64,000 nucleotides of DNA from contig NC_086021.1 in assembly GCF_036323735.1 (NCBI RefSeq), positions 154,962,476 to 155,026,475 of the forward strand. Reading direction: 5' to 3'. Of this stretch, positions 21,491 to 33,764 are shown one piece after another. Source of the stretch: Rattus norvegicus (Eukaryota > Chordata > Mammalia > Rodentia > Muridae). How positions within the stretch are numbered: position 1 is the stretch's first letter; each line of letters starts with the position of its first letter. Below the pieces are notes generated by a model. It ran no database searches, was not told the origin of the DNA, and was given only the letters and a program-made list of their open reading frames with translations. A program made the translations under genes and the position numbers.

Positions 21491-24416
21491 AAAGGTGTCA
21501 TCTTACTTGCTTCTTTGGGGGATTTTTGCTTCAAACTTATACTGGCTCCTACCTGCTCAGACTGACTCCAAATGACACGAGGGAGGCAAAGCTTGTGTCT
21601 CTTCTACAACAAACTTAGAGTGTCTTCTTAAATACAATGGAAGTATTCCTATCACAGAACATTGGAAACCTACAAGTTAGGACATTTTTGTTTGTTTGCT
21701 TGTTGTTTGGAGAGCCAGTTAACCAGTATACCAGCAGCTTAATTCCTGACTGGCTTGACTACCAGGAATTCATTTTCTAGCCAATCAGATCCATGGGGGA
21801 GTGGTCCCCTATAGCTGGTTATTCTCTACTCTCAGCTTTTCACAGTGCTCAGCTCATATCATGGTAAAAGTGCTTGAGTAGCATTAACATAATATCCCCT
21901 ACTTCCGTGCTGTTCACCACATAGATGCTAAAAGTCTACATATTCCTTTGAACTCTGAAGACCTGAGTGCTTTCCAAAATAATGTTACATTCTGTCAGTC
22001 TAGGGTTTTAGTATACCCTGAGGTATAATTTTATCTGTCATTGTCTTTGTTCAAATAGCATGAACCTGGTTTAGTTTTCTAAAGGAAACATTCCACTCAT
22101 TTAAACTTAGAGTAAGCATTGTTCTTCAAAGATGTGCAGTTGAGGTAAAGCAAAGGAAGTTTGTACAAAGGGAATTAATAAAATATCTTGCCAGGATGAG
22201 TTTGATGAGGAGATGGAATAATCAAATGATCAAATGTTAATGTGAAAATTGGATTTTTTTGGTACAACTCCATCTGACTTATTGATACACTGAGTATAAG
22301 TATGCTTTAGGGACAAAGTTACCAGATAAAATACTGCTTCAGTAACATTTAGTTTGTTTGTTTGTTTGTTTCTATACCTACATTAAAAAGCAGCCATGGA
22401 AGTAGAGAAGGTTGTGAAAGATACACAAGAGATGGAATATATGAATCTTAAAATCCATGAATCCATCATATGAACATCTTTATTCTTTAAATTTTAGATA
22501 GAAACAAATTCAAACTCATGTAGAAATTCATACCACTATTTTGTATTTAAACCTCTGTAGTTCATATATTCCATCTCTTGTGTATCTTTCATAACCTTCT
22601 CTACTTCCATGGCTGCTTTTGTCAGGGACAAATGGAATTAGAAATTCACATCCCACTAGGACATCATTACTTATTTTCTCTCTGCATATTGGTGTCATTT
22701 CTTCCTTAACTGATCATTATCCTCTGTGTTGCAAAAAAACAAGGCCAGCAACTCTGTATAGGATGCTGTAGTCTAATCCTATAAAAGACTGTTTGATTGA
22801 ACTTGGTACAAGTGCTAACCTGCTATGGCAGGTTAAAGACTTGTTTAATATTAGGTTAAAGATATTTATGTGCTTGAGATGGGAGGAGTAGAGAACAGCT
22901 AACAAAAGGTGGTGAAAAGCTAGAAAAATTGAACATGATTGCCACACCTCTGTTTTACAATAGATTTCATCCAGAACCCTTTTCTTAGACTTTTCTGTTA
23001 TCATTGTTGCTACTATCTTTGCAATATCCTTAGGTTTTCTTACTGTTTCCCCTCTACTTTATGCTTATTCTATGATCCCAATATTGACTCCCTTTACTTT
23101 TCTTGTCTTTCACAAATAATAAAATATGGTGTTCTGATCAATAATAAATCTCAAACTTGTTTTTTTCATGCTAGTAAAAAAATAAATAAATACAGCAACA
23201 AGAACAGAAAACTACCACTCTGCTACACCATCAGCTCCAGGATCTCATAGGTTTTTTTTTTTTTTAATATATCTCAGGCTGCCTGCTTCCACCAGGCTTT
23301 TTTCTCTCCATTTTCTCCAAATATCCATTAAGAAGAGTGTATTTTTTTATATTCTTTTCAGAACTTCCTACACATTAGAACCAACTTGTATCTAGCCATC
23401 TCATACATTAAGGGAGGTGAAGAGACAACCTTTTACTTGATTTCTACTCAGAAAATCCATTGCTTTTAGGACCCCGACTAAAACTGTAGGTAACTTTCCC
23501 AATGATTCTATTTCTAGAAGTTCTGTGAACAGTCTGTGGTCTTCTCTTTATCCTAAGAACTCTCTGCTACCTACCTTTGTGCTATCCTCCTCCCAGCAGG
23601 CATCAAGACCCAGCTCAGATTCTCTCCTCTGGTGACGCTCCTCCCTTTGATCTTTTCTGATGTCATATTTCATTTTAGATTTTGGGTTTTTTTTGAGTGA
23701 TGTAAAAATGACTGCAATGATATTAAATTTATCATTTGCATTCATCATTTTTATTATCTACTTGTTAAAGTGCATTATGTGGAAACAGCTGTATTCTGAT
23801 AGAATACTAGGTAGAAATATAAAACAGGGCAAGTAACTTGGCTTCATTTGGTCTGTACATGTATAAAATGAAGAGTGGATTTGCTTTCGGAAAACATTAC
23901 AGGTTAAATTCATAAGAGTTCAAAATGCCAATAAGGCAAAAATAAATCACAAGCAAGGCTAAAGGACATATAGCAGCAGAGGTGAACTAAGTTCTCAATT
24001 CATGTTTAAGGTAAGCCGGGTAAGTCAGGCCCTTGGGAAACACAAGGTGTGTTCTGGACTATTATACAGGCAGGGAAGGCCAGTCCAGGTGTTGGTCCCC
24101 ATTAGGTCCTACCTTGGATCATAAAGGTTGATAGAGATATCGAACAATTTTGTAAATAGTTCATGAAAAGACAAGAGACATCAAAGAAAGCATTCCTCTA
24201 CCTACAAACATCTTTGTGAAGCCTGATAGGACAATTGAACTCAGGATTAAACCCACTGTTCCCTACTTTTTAAAGACAGCTGCTGGAATTTAGAGGGGTG
24301 CTTGGCAAACAAAGAAAGAGGTAGTAGGTCTGGTGCCATTGAAGTACTTATATATGATTGCTTATGTCAAAGCTACGTAAGGATGATGCTTTTGCCATGC
24401 AGTATGTTATCTATTC
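21491..24416. other. Intergenic stretch with a 60-bp inverted repeat
   Basis: I recognise no exon or young mobile element here. The main structure is the inverted repeat listed separately. The frames of 95 and 103 codons show no recognisable domain. Confidence 0.5.
22386..22620. repeat. 60-bp inverted repeat with 115-bp spacer
   Basis: The left arm 22386-22445 and the right arm 22561-22620 are reverse complements over 60 bases with a single mismatch (gttgtg against gttatg). The arms start and stop abruptly, and neither flank nor spacer shows further complementarity. A transcript would fold into a 60-bp hairpin. Neither arm resembles a SINE that I recognise. Confidence 0.97.
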
Positions 24417-26060
24417 TTTTTTTTGTGGAAGAAAAACTTTAATTGCTGTTGTATAAAACACATGTATGAAATAAGAATTGGTTTTGAATAACATTAGTAG
24501 AGAATATACTCTAGAAAGTGGAGGTAATGGATGTAAAAACTCTGGCAGCAATTTAATAGAACAGTCACAGCTGGTCAGCTGAGGCCACATCTAATGGGGA
24601 CGAAAGCCTTGTCTGTGAGGGTTTTGGACAATGCCTGCAGAAATATTACACTGTACATAAACCAAATTGAATTGTTTTTGCAAGTGTCATAAGGATTCAT
24701 ACAGTCAGAGTTCTTTTCTACATGTACTTCAGTTCCATAGCAAGAGTGGCATAGAACACCTAAACACAGACGAGAGCATTCGTGCAAGATATCTAATTCC
24801 TTGACATAATAATGCATACACTTCAAAATGATTACACTATCATTACACCTGGGGCTTTCTGCAACTACAAAGTGGTGGTTATGGTTAGCATGGCCCCCAG
24901 GATCAACATCTAGAAAGCAGCCACTACCTCCTGTGTGTCTTCTCTTTTTGTGGCTTTTTTTTCTTCTTCATTTTTTTCTAATCAACTATGCTGTTGTTGC
25001 TGTTTCTTAGCAAAACTGGTAAAAACAAAATTGTAATCGTTGGATATAGCACTCTGGCAATCAAGATGTTTAAAACTGCTAATCTTCTGGGGTGAAGAAA
25101 ACATTGTGCGACATTTAGAACTCTGATTAACAAACAAGGTGATCACAAAATTTCCTGGCTTGAAGATTTCCATAACTTTCCTGATCAGGTCATGATAGGA
25201 GGTCTGACTTAGGTTTGTTTCAAAGCTAACGTAAGAAAATTCTGGTTCTGGAGTGATGTGAATAGTCCAATATGTTCTATCTGGTTTCATTCCATTCATT
25301 GAGTAGCCACAGGGATTGAACAGTGTGGCATCAACAACAGAACCTGGTATCAGGTCATGAATTCTACTCTCATGAGTGACATCCTTTGCAGTAACACCAT
25401 CTTTCATGTAGAACTGGTCCATAACTGCTGGGTCAAACTCACTCTTCAGAATTTCTAGGGTTTGATTTGGCTGATTGATTACTCGACTCTCTGGGAGATC
25501 CAAAGTATACAAGTACCAACAGTCAGAATTTATATGTTTCATGCAATATGCTCCATTTGGGGAAATTGCATTAAGAAACTCACTCTGTTTCTTCCTGGAA
25601 ATTCCGGTGTGGGTACCCTTGGTGAGAAGGCTTCATGAAATTCTTACAAGAATAAAAGAAGCTTTAAATTGAGTCAAACCCACTGTAGTCCCTAATAAGC
25701 TTCAACAGGGAAACCAGTGCTTTCAGTAAGATGGTGGTACCACATGTCTTCAAAATAAAACATCTCTTGGAGACAAACACGCTACTCTAAGTACATAAGC
25801 TTCCTGCTTGTCAGTCTTTGTCACAGTTATGGTTGACATATTATTATTCAAAAGGGCATCCCACTCAGACCTTGGGGCGGTATGAAGATCCCTAGATCCC
25901 TGGTTTGTGTCGAACTGCTGTCTGGAAAACCTGACCTTCAAATGTTTCTCGGTCCCTTCAAAAAAAATGTGCAACTTCCATCACTGTGAGACTAATGAAC
26001 AGCCAACAACCACAGAAAATCAACTAAACTAAATCTCTTGTACTGCCGCTCCTGCTGCAA
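24417..26060 (-). pseudogene. Processed Amd1 (S-adenosylmethionine decarboxylase) pseudogene
   Basis: The parent enzyme makes decarboxylated S-adenosylmethionine for polyamine synthesis. The copy is intronless. Its CDS equivalent runs from the ATG at 25981 to the stop at 24982-24984, about 1000 nt. The 3' UTR equivalent contains ATTAAA (tttaat at 24438-24443 on the plus strand) and ends in an A run (24417-24424), the marks of LINE-mediated retrotransposition. Readable parts include FFEGTEK near the N-terminus, [12 protein letters not shown] just before the autocleavage site, and a 186-codon 3' frame with [40 protein letters not shown] and [10 protein letters not shown]. One extra T in the T run near codon 7 shifts the frame. 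About four bases are missing right after the AYVL codons, which destroys the reading frame at the pyruvoyl-forming serine. No active enzyme could be made. Confidence 0.93.
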
Positions 26061-26090
26061 CTGCAGATTGTTCCGGAGGTGTTACTAAAG

Positions 26091-26330
26091 TAGTAGTAGT
26101 AGTTGTTGTTGTTGTTGTTGTTCTTGTTCTTCTTCTTGTTCTTGTTCTTCTTGTTCTTGTTCTTCTTCTTCTTGTTCTTCTTGTTCTTGTTCTTGTTCTT
26201 CTTCTTCTTCTTCTTCTTCTTCTTCTTCTTCTTCTTCTTCTTCTTCTTCTTCTCCTCTTCCTCCTTCTCCTCCTCTTCCTCTTCCTCCTCCTTCCTTCTC
26301 CTTCTCCTCCTTCTTTTTCTTCTTCTTTGC
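26091..26330. repeat. Long trinucleotide tract (TAG/TTG/TTC)n
   Basis: The tract passes from TAG to TTG to mixed TTG/TTC, then pure TTC (about 26195-26250), then TCC/TTC-rich sequence. It abuts the 5' side of the Amd1 pseudogene. A pure GAA/TTC core can form triplex DNA and is length-unstable. Confidence 0.95.
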
Positions 26331-26463
26331 TATAATTTTATATTAACTTTTTTAAAAAAGGGCTAATAAAATTTCCTCCTTCCTTCTCCTTCTCCTCCTT
26401 CTTTTTCTTCTTCTTTGCTATAATTTTATATTAACTTTTTTTAAAAAAAGGGCTAATAAAATT
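26286..26463. repeat. 88/90-bp tandem duplication
   Basis: Copy 1 (26286-26373) and copy 2 (26374-26463) are identical except that copy 2 has one extra T and one extra A in the adjacent homopolymer runs. The unit contains a pyrimidine-rich part and an AT-rich part ending ggctaataaaatt. Near identity suggests a recent duplication. Confidence 0.97.
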
Positions 26464-27330
26464 TTCCCAGCTATTTTTGTGAATGAAAGTTGAACCTGAG
26501 TTTGTTGGAAATAGAGGCAGAAACAGTTAAGTCTCTTGTAGTCTGCTGCTTTCCTGTTAGAGGGAGTCGAGCAAGTGCTAGCTAATGTTGCTGGCCATAC
26601 TGTGTAAGCCATGTTATCTAGTCTATCATTGGCTTTGTTCATTTCCCATTTGTGGGTGAAGGACCTCAATGTAGAAGAGTTGACAGCTTACCAGAAGGAA
26701 CAAGAAAGTGTTTCTGGCTCCTCAGAAAGACAGATTTGATAGCTCAGACAAAAGCTGCTAAGATGTGACTATAGCCTTCCATACTCTGGATTTTGAAGAA
26801 AATGCCAAAAAGAGGGCTGATTGGCCAAGCTGTGCCACATTCAAAAAATATTTATGATGGAGGGAAATGTATACTACAAAAAATAATATTGCTATCTGTA
26901 GTGGCAATGCCTTCAAGCAAACCACAAAGAATAATTTACAAAGGATATAGGAAAAGTCACCACCTGAATAAAAGAGTTTATTCCTCCATAGTATGAAGGA
27001 CGTGCAAATAAAATATCCATGAGAAGATATTCTTTGCTCCCAGGAAAATCTACATTATACATAGAGCTAAAGAATATAAAACAACACAGGCAGGTTGTTG
27101 ACAAGACTGTGAAATAATATAGCATTTTTGCCTGTAAGTTTTATATGCACATCTCCCATCTTCTTTTACATATCAAATTCATTTCTGGGAAAGTATCTTG
27201 CTCTGTATTTTTATCAATAGAACAATGCTATGAAATCACTGAAAAGAACAAGAGAAGGCTACATTCATCTACTTCTATACCTAGTAAACACCACAGTGAT
27301 AATATTGAGTAACAAACAAAAAAGTTTAGG
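26464..27330. other. Intergenic stretch, nothing recognised
   Basis: Unique sequence with no exon-like frame and no repeat recognised. Confidence 0.45.
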
Positions 27331-27334
27331 CGAT

Positions 27335-27430
27335 GGGGAGATTGTTTAGCTGTCAAGAGCATTGGTTGTCTTCCAGAGACATTTAATTTAATTCCCAGGA
27401 TACATGTGGTGACTTATGTACATATAAAAT
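27335..27430 (+). mobile_element. B2-type SINE, 5' fragment
   Basis: It has the degenerate B2 head (gatggggagattgtttagct, then tcaagagcattggttgtctt), a ttcccaggatacatgtggtg segment, and is cut short before the tail. Confidence 0.65.
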
Positions 27431-27562
27431 GCCTGAGCTTTATTTTTTCATTTAATTGATATGTCTATAAATCTTACAAATTTTATGTTGGTGTGGTTAA
27501 GACCTAACACTGTTATCAGTATTTCTCTATTTAATCAGTGACATGCAAAAAAGATGCAAATA

Positions 27563-27755
27563 AGGGCTGATGAAATGGCTCAGCAGGTAAAGCACTTGCT
27601 CCCAAGCCTAACTGATGACCTGAGTTCAGCTGCCAGGACCCATAGGGTAGAAGGAGAGAAGAGAGCTCTGCAAGTAGTTTCCTAATCCCCACACATGCTC
27701 TGTGGTTTGTGATAATGCCACCCCACGAATAACAGATAATAAATGTAAAAAAGTT
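27563..27755 (+). mobile_element. B3 SINE
   Basis: The head gggctgatgaaatggctcag, then gtaaagcacttgctcccaag, gacctgagttcagctgccag and a gtagaaggagagaagagagc segment follow the B3 consensus order, ending in an AATAAA-containing A-rich tail. Confidence 0.8.
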
Positions 27756-29320
27756 AAAGTGAAAAGCAACTCTATATATTCTCTCTATATCTTTTACAAG
27801 TGCCTTAAGCAACTATATTCATTGACATTTATATATCAGAGGCAAAAATAAGAGGTTACAATAGAATTAACACCTTCAATACTTAAATCCTAAAACTAAT
27901 TATGTTGCCAGAATAATGAAATGAAAATGTTAACATGCTTAAACTGTCATCTGAAAGTCTTTCTGATAGCACAATGAAATGTATGCTATCCTTGCCACAA
28001 TTTGTCACAGTTCCATAGTTACATTCCAGTTTCTAGAAATACCTGTTTCAATATTAGATAAAACATTACTCAGAGAGTAGTGATGCATCTCTGACCTTCT
28101 GGTAAATGACTCTTTGTTTTTGTCTGCATATTATCTAAATGAATTTGAGTTGCAAGAATGTGCCTCAAACTAGGGGGCTCCAACTACTTCCTTGCCCACA
28201 CCTGAAGTAATTTTTCTTTGCAGTGTTTGACAAGACCTGTATCATGACAGCTGTTTGGCTTCCAAACTAAACCCTCCTCCATGCTATACTTAGATATAGA
28301 TTTTTGTCTCTGTTGTTGGTACTGCAGAGAGTTAGAGATAGAGGACCCATTACTAAACACTGGGGTTTCCTTTATACTACCAAAGGTTCTCAATCACTCT
28401 GGATACCACCATGACTGAGGAATGAAAATAAATGGGAGGTGACTTGATACACGTTTTCTGTCCCCAGTAATTCTTATTTTTAAACTACTATTGGGTTGCA
28501 ATAGAAGCTACCATTTCTGTGGCCTTTGAAACTTTTATCTGTCTTGACCAAAAGAACAGTCACTTGCCAACTTTACCTGCCTCTTACTCTGTTCTATGTA
28601 TGTGATTGAGCATCTGTTTCCAAAAAAGTTTGATCTAGTCTTACAGATAGAAACATTCACTATATCTGCTGAAGGTTGTATCAGGTTGCCTTTACTAATA
28701 TACGGTGTAATTTCTGCTTGCCAGATGCTTGGATCCCTTTCTTCTGATTGATAGCCTTTAAGATTTGTTTTTCCCAGCAACTCATTTTCTTGATGTCATT
28801 TCCCTCAACCTCTGACAAAGTCAATTGCCTTCTTTACTATACACTGTACCAGAGCAGAGCACAAGCTATTACTCCAGGCTTGAGGGCTGGTTAACAAGTA
28901 TTCCATGGAACTGTGTAATACTCCTGTACTCTGCCCCCCATCCCAAGATCACAACTTTACCCTTTCATTTCTCTTGAAGACATTGCAACAAGGAATAATA
29001 AGCAGTGTGGTACTAAATAAAATGTGTCTAATTATTTTGATTCAGACACTCACTTTCATTGTGTTGATAATTTATAGGGAAGTCCTGTGTTTGGAAACCC
29101 CTTTATCCTTAATATCTCAATTCTTGGGGGGAAAAGCCATCTAAAGAGGCTGACCTCACCTGCAAGCTCTATCTCTTGCTTTCTGTGTCTCAGTTGCACA
29201 TGCAGAACCTGTTTAAATGATCCCACAACATTTAGGTATGCCTTTTCTTAGCCTCTTCCCTAAAAGTACAGTTTTTAGTCTTCTACATCATCTTATATTC
29301 TCTCTCTTCCTTTCCCTCTC
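27756..29320. other. Intergenic stretch, nothing recognised
   Basis: Unique sequence with no exon-like frame longer than about 80 codons and no repeat recognised. Confidence 0.45.
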
Positions 29321-29324
29321 CTCA

Positions 29325-29485
29325 TATAGCCCAGGATAGCCTTGAATTCTTGATCCTCCTGCATCAGCATCCCAGGTACTGAGATTATAGGTATTCACTA
29401 ACACCCCCCAATTCTCTCCTTTCCTTCCCTTCCCTTTTCTTCCCTTCCCTTTCCCTTTCCTCACTCCCTTCCCTCCTCTTCTTTT
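29325..29485 (-). mobile_element. B1 fragment followed by a pyrimidine-rich tract
   Basis: The segment 29325-29408 is an antisense B1 (agcccaggatagccttgaat, then gatcctcctgcatcagcatc, then gagattataggtattcacta). It is followed at 29415-29485 by a TTCCC-rich pyrimidine tract. Confidence 0.65.
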
Positions 29486-29719
29486 CTCCTTTGCCCCCAG
29501 ATGATACACAGACTGTAGGCTCCTCTGTCTATGTACTTGATGGTATTTTCCATGTTCTCTGTCACATGAAGTTCCTGTATAGTTATAGCATTGTTCAGTT
29601 TATTATACCCTTATCGAATGATGTTAATCAAATTTTCAAATATTGTGAACAACAATTACATTGATGTCACTGTATTACATCTTTGTACACCTGAACAATG
29701 ATTTCTTTTGAAGGGAGCA

Positions 29720-29865
29720 CCCATATTAGGTGTCTCACAACTTCCTGTAACTCCAGTTTCAAGGGGGATCTGGCCTTTGGCTCTGTAAGCACATGCACAT
29801 TCCCTCTTCACACACATATGCATAATTAAAAATAATAAAAATAAATTCTTTTTAAAAAGTTCTTT
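29720..29865 (+). mobile_element. B2/B3 SINE, 3' part
   Basis: It has the 3' half features ctgtaactccagtttcaagg, gggatctggccttt and gcacatgcacattccctctt, and ends in an A-rich tail with repeated AATAAA. Confidence 0.65.
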
Positions 29866-30169
29866 ATAAAATACACATTAACACTTTGCCCTGTGTATAT
29901 ATTGCAGACAGTTTCTTCAATTTGTCATTAAATTTTGATTGTATTGTCTCTTATGAAATGGAACTTAAAGTTTTTATATAGTTATTTTGTAGCTTCTGTC
30001 TTCTCATACTTTTCTCAGATATAAAGATATTGAAATGTATTTATTCTTCACGCTTTAAAAAATCTAAGCACAGAGAATCTGTCTTGTTATGAAAATGCTG
30101 AATAGTGGAATGGAGAAAGGTAGTATAATATAAAGTCACTCTAAACAGAGCTAATGATACCAAATAGTG

Positions 30170-30372
30170 ATTTTCAACCTGTGGGTTATGACCGCTTTGG
30201 GGTTGAGCAGTCCTTTCACAGGAGTCAACCTATCAGATATTTACATTATGATTCATAACAGTAGCAAAATTGTAATTATGAAGTAGCAACAAAAATAACG
30301 TTATGGTTAGAGGTGACCACAACATGAGGAACTGTATTAAAGGGTCACAACATCAAGAATGTTGAGAATCTC
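30170..30372 (+). mobile_element. Rodent hAT-type MITE (URR1-like)
   Basis: The left end reads tagtgattttcaacctgtgg and the right end gttgagaatctctg, imperfect terminal inverted repeats of the cagtggttctcaacc kind seen in hAT elements. Internal motifs such as aggaactgtattaaagggtc match the common rodent element. The family name comes from memory. Confidence 0.65.
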
Positions 30373-31626
30373 TGACATACAATCTTATGAACACCACATA
30401 AATAAGGTAGGACCAGGAGTCCAGTTTGATTGTGTTGTTCCTTACAGTCATTTCCACAATTATTCCAAATGTGCCATAAGCAAATTAGACATAGATTCTC
30501 TTGTCATTAAATTGATTATTTTGGGTGGCAGGTGTGTGTGTCTATAGCTGTCACCAAATCTATACCAGCATTGTAATTTGTAAGGACACTAACCAACAGT
30601 CTGTATTTTCCTGAATAAAAAAAAAATCCAGAGGAAAGAATCCCTATTCAGCAATATATTATGAACTACTCTGTTACTGCAGGGAAACAGAATGGACACC
30701 TTCTCAAAATTGGTTTCAGATGTTGATACTAGGCACTTGACACACACCAAGAAGGCATGAGAAACTTTATCACATTCATAAGTAGTTCTGGAGAAAGCAG
30801 AGCAGGCATTCCAAACAAATCTGAAATGGATCAAGAAAAGCAAGAAAGTAGTACCTAAGCTTTCCCCCTCGCTTTGCAGATGTGAAGACAACTCATAGAA
30901 CAGGGAAAACTCAAATGCAGGTACAAGTAAAAAACTATCAGTCTCCATTTTTTGAGCAGTCTCATTTACATTTCCATAGGTTCCTCTAAATGATGACAGA
31001 TGGTAAAGGATTCACTCATTCATAGGAGAATTAATACTGAAATTTACTTACATAGTTTCTAGTAGCCAGAAATAACCAACTAACTGCCTTAGAAAAACTT
31101 GTATGAGTAGCTCCCAAGATCATGATGTGGATATTCCTTACACTCAGCCTGAGATAGCTGGATAACTCAGACATTTATGTTGAGACGGATCATAAATGAT
31201 TCTCCCCATATGGGTATACAGTGACCTTATACTCTACAAATGGTAATGCCTCAGTCTTCTGAGTTTCTCCATTATGTGGTGATTTAGTTACTAATGTTCT
31301 ATAAAGCAGATGTCAGCAGTACATTTATTTCTATAATAGTGAGTATAAACTGGAGCTATTTTCCTTTGCGAAAATTCTATTTGCTGGTATATGATTTTCT
31401 CATTTCCTCCTGAAATCACTCCATCATTGTCAGTAATTTCATTCTATTTCTTTAGGCAGCAGTCATTGCCCTTAACTGCTTGCTTTTCAGATCTTCGGTC
31501 TTTCTTGGTAACCACTTTCAACAGTACAAACTGACATAATAGAGAATTATTTTTATAGGTATATCTGCTTTTGTGGAGTGTAAATGGCCATTTGATTTCA
31601 GTGGGTTTTTTGGCTTGGATACAAAT
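30373..31626. other. Intergenic stretch, nothing recognised
   Basis: Unique sequence. A 119-codon minus-strand frame (30589-30948) has no recognisable domain and is not treated as a gene. Confidence 0.45.
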
Positions 31627-31658
<32 letters not shown>

Positions 31659-31749
31659 CACGCGCATATGTGTATGTGCACACAAATGCATGAGAGAGGG
31701 AGAAAGAGGGGGAGAGAGAATGAATGAATGAATGAATGAATGAATGAAT
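31627..31749. repeat. Alternating purine-pyrimidine tract plus (TGAA)n
   Basis: Bases 31627-31684 alternate pyrimidine and purine without a break for 58 positions (TG, then CG/CA, then TA/TG steps), a strong Z-DNA-forming composition. A purine-rich spacer and a perfect TGAA run (31720-31749) follow. Confidence 0.95.
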
Positions 31750-32107
31750 ATATTCAGTTTTGAGATATTTGGTCACTTAATGCTATGCAATTAATTTTTG
31801 CATTCTGTAAGAGGTTGTCATAACCAGGCTCTTGAGTCATAATTTTTGTAGTTATTTATTTTTAAAGGTTAGTTGTCTGTCTTTTTATTTTACACTGTAT
31901 CTTTTAAACAAAAGTTTGCTTTCTTTTTCAAAGCATTAATCAAGCACATTTCATAATAAAACTTTGTTCTATTTGTTTACCAGAATTACAAACCAGAAAT
32001 TTCTGACTGTTCAACAGGATCAAGTTCATGGAATCAAAGGACTTTTTGCTGGAAATATTTGGTAAAAATGAAAACTCAACGATACAGATACTTCAGAAAA
32101 TAAAGAT

Positions 32108-32267
32108 AAGGGCTACAGAAATGACTCAGCATTTAAAGCCCTTACTGCTTTTTCAGAAGATCTGAGTTTGGTTCGTTGTTTCTCCATGCCAGGAGCTCAC
32201 CAATACCTGTAACACTAGCTCCAGGGTATCCAATACCTTTGGCCTTCACAAGCATCTGAACTCATTT

Positions 32268-32319
<52 letters not shown>

Positions 32320-32330
32320 AAAAATGATAT
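32108..32330 (+). mobile_element. B2/B3-type SINE with (CA)n tail
   Basis: The head gggctacagaaatgactcag, then cttactgctttttcagaaga and cctgtaacactagctccagg follow the SINE order. A perfect CA run occupies 32271-32317. Confidence 0.75.
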
Positions 32331-32464
32331 TTTTTAAAGTAATGAAAAATAACTACTGATCAAATTTTGGAAATATGCTATACAATTTGCCACATATAAT
32401 GAAGGCAATAATCTAATAAGATACTGTTGGCTAACTGCACTTAAAACAAGAACTCAAACAGGAA

Positions 32465-32897
32465 CCTCATATAGCTGTCTCCTGAGAGGCTCTGCCAGAG
32501 CATGACAAATACAGAAGTGGTCGCTTGTTGCCAACCGTTGAACCAAGAATGAAGTCCCTGGTGGAGGAGTTAGAGAAAGGATTGAAGGAGCTGAAGGGGC
32601 TTGCAACCCCATAAGAACGATACCAACCAACCAGAGCTCCCAGGGACTAAATCACTACCCAAAGACTACACATGGACAGACCCATGGCTCCAGCTGCATA
32701 TGTAGCAGAGGATGACCTTGTTGGGCACAAATGGGAGGGGAAGCCCTTGATCCTGCCAAGGCTGGACCCTCAGTGTAGGGGAATGTCAGGTTGGGGAGGT
32801 GGGAAGGAGTGGGTGGATGGGTGGAAGAACACCCTCCTAGAAGAAGGGAGAGGGGGGATGAGATAGGGGGTTTATGGATGGGAAACGTGAAAAGGGG

Positions 32898-32935
<38 letters not shown>

Positions 32936-32940
32936 TTTAA
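32465..32940 (+). mobile_element. LINE-1 3' UTR fragment with (TAA)n tail
   Basis: It carries L1 3' UTR landmarks (ggagttagagaaaggattga, then cttgcaaccccataagaacg, cagagctcccagggactaaa and gtgtaggggaatgtcagg) and ends in a G-rich stretch and a perfect ATA/TAA run (32898-32934), which is probably the evolved A-tail. It is 5'-truncated and contains no coding part. Confidence 0.9.
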
Positions 32941-33760
32941 ATGTAAATTTAAAATATAAAAAACCCCTAGAACTCAAAGTAAAATTCAAAGAGATTATAG
33001 ATTTTCTTCTTGTGTCATATAGAATCAAATCAGCAAACTCTAATTTCAGCAAGTTCTACGTATGGAAAAACATGTACCATGACATATCCAGTGTCATGAT
33101 TGTAGCATATCAAAATTGCTGTCAATACATCAACACAGTGACCATTCAAAGAGAAATGTGTCTTACTGCTTATGAAAATAAGCATAATTCAGTGATGAGA
33201 CCATGCTACAAAAGTGTAAAGCTGATCTTAACAGTCATAGTTCCCAAGAAATGATCTCTAAAATCTTAAATCTTAATCACTTTTTTGAGTAGTAGACAGT
33301 ATATCAGTTTTATAAAATAGTAAACTTTAATACATTATGATCCTCCAACGTTGCTAGTTAATGTTCTAAGTTCTTAATACATCAAATACTTTTTATCTTG
33401 TTTACCACTAGAATGTCTATCTTCCTTTAATAGATTTGAATAAATTATGAAGACTTGTTCTAGGCTGCTCTTTACTAGTTATTTTCAAGTGACTGGGAGT
33501 TTAGCATGGGATTATATGGTACTCTAATGAATTTGGAAAGACTGGATTATATTTTATTTGATTACCCTTATTTTAGACTCTAATTTTTGCTGATAATTGT
33601 CTATTATAATTATTATGTTTAGAACAATACTGGAAATAATACACTTTTAATGTACTAACACATTTTCTATACTCTAGTATTTGGTAAAAAATACTGTAAA
33701 GGTTGCCTAGATGCTGGCTAGGAAAGTAAGTTCAATTTTAAATTTAAAAGCATTTAAACA
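32941..33760. other. Intergenic stretch, nothing recognised
   Basis: AT-rich unique sequence without a recognisable exon or repeat. Confidence 0.45.
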
Positions 33761-33764
33761 TTTT

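Noticed and set aside
26103..26366. 87-codon frame rich in Leu, Phe and Ser
   Set aside because: It is the translation of the TTC/TTG/TCC trinucleotide tract, not a gene.
30589..30948. 119-codon minus-strand frame
   Set aside because: No recognisable domain, no promoter or splice context; length is compatible with chance.
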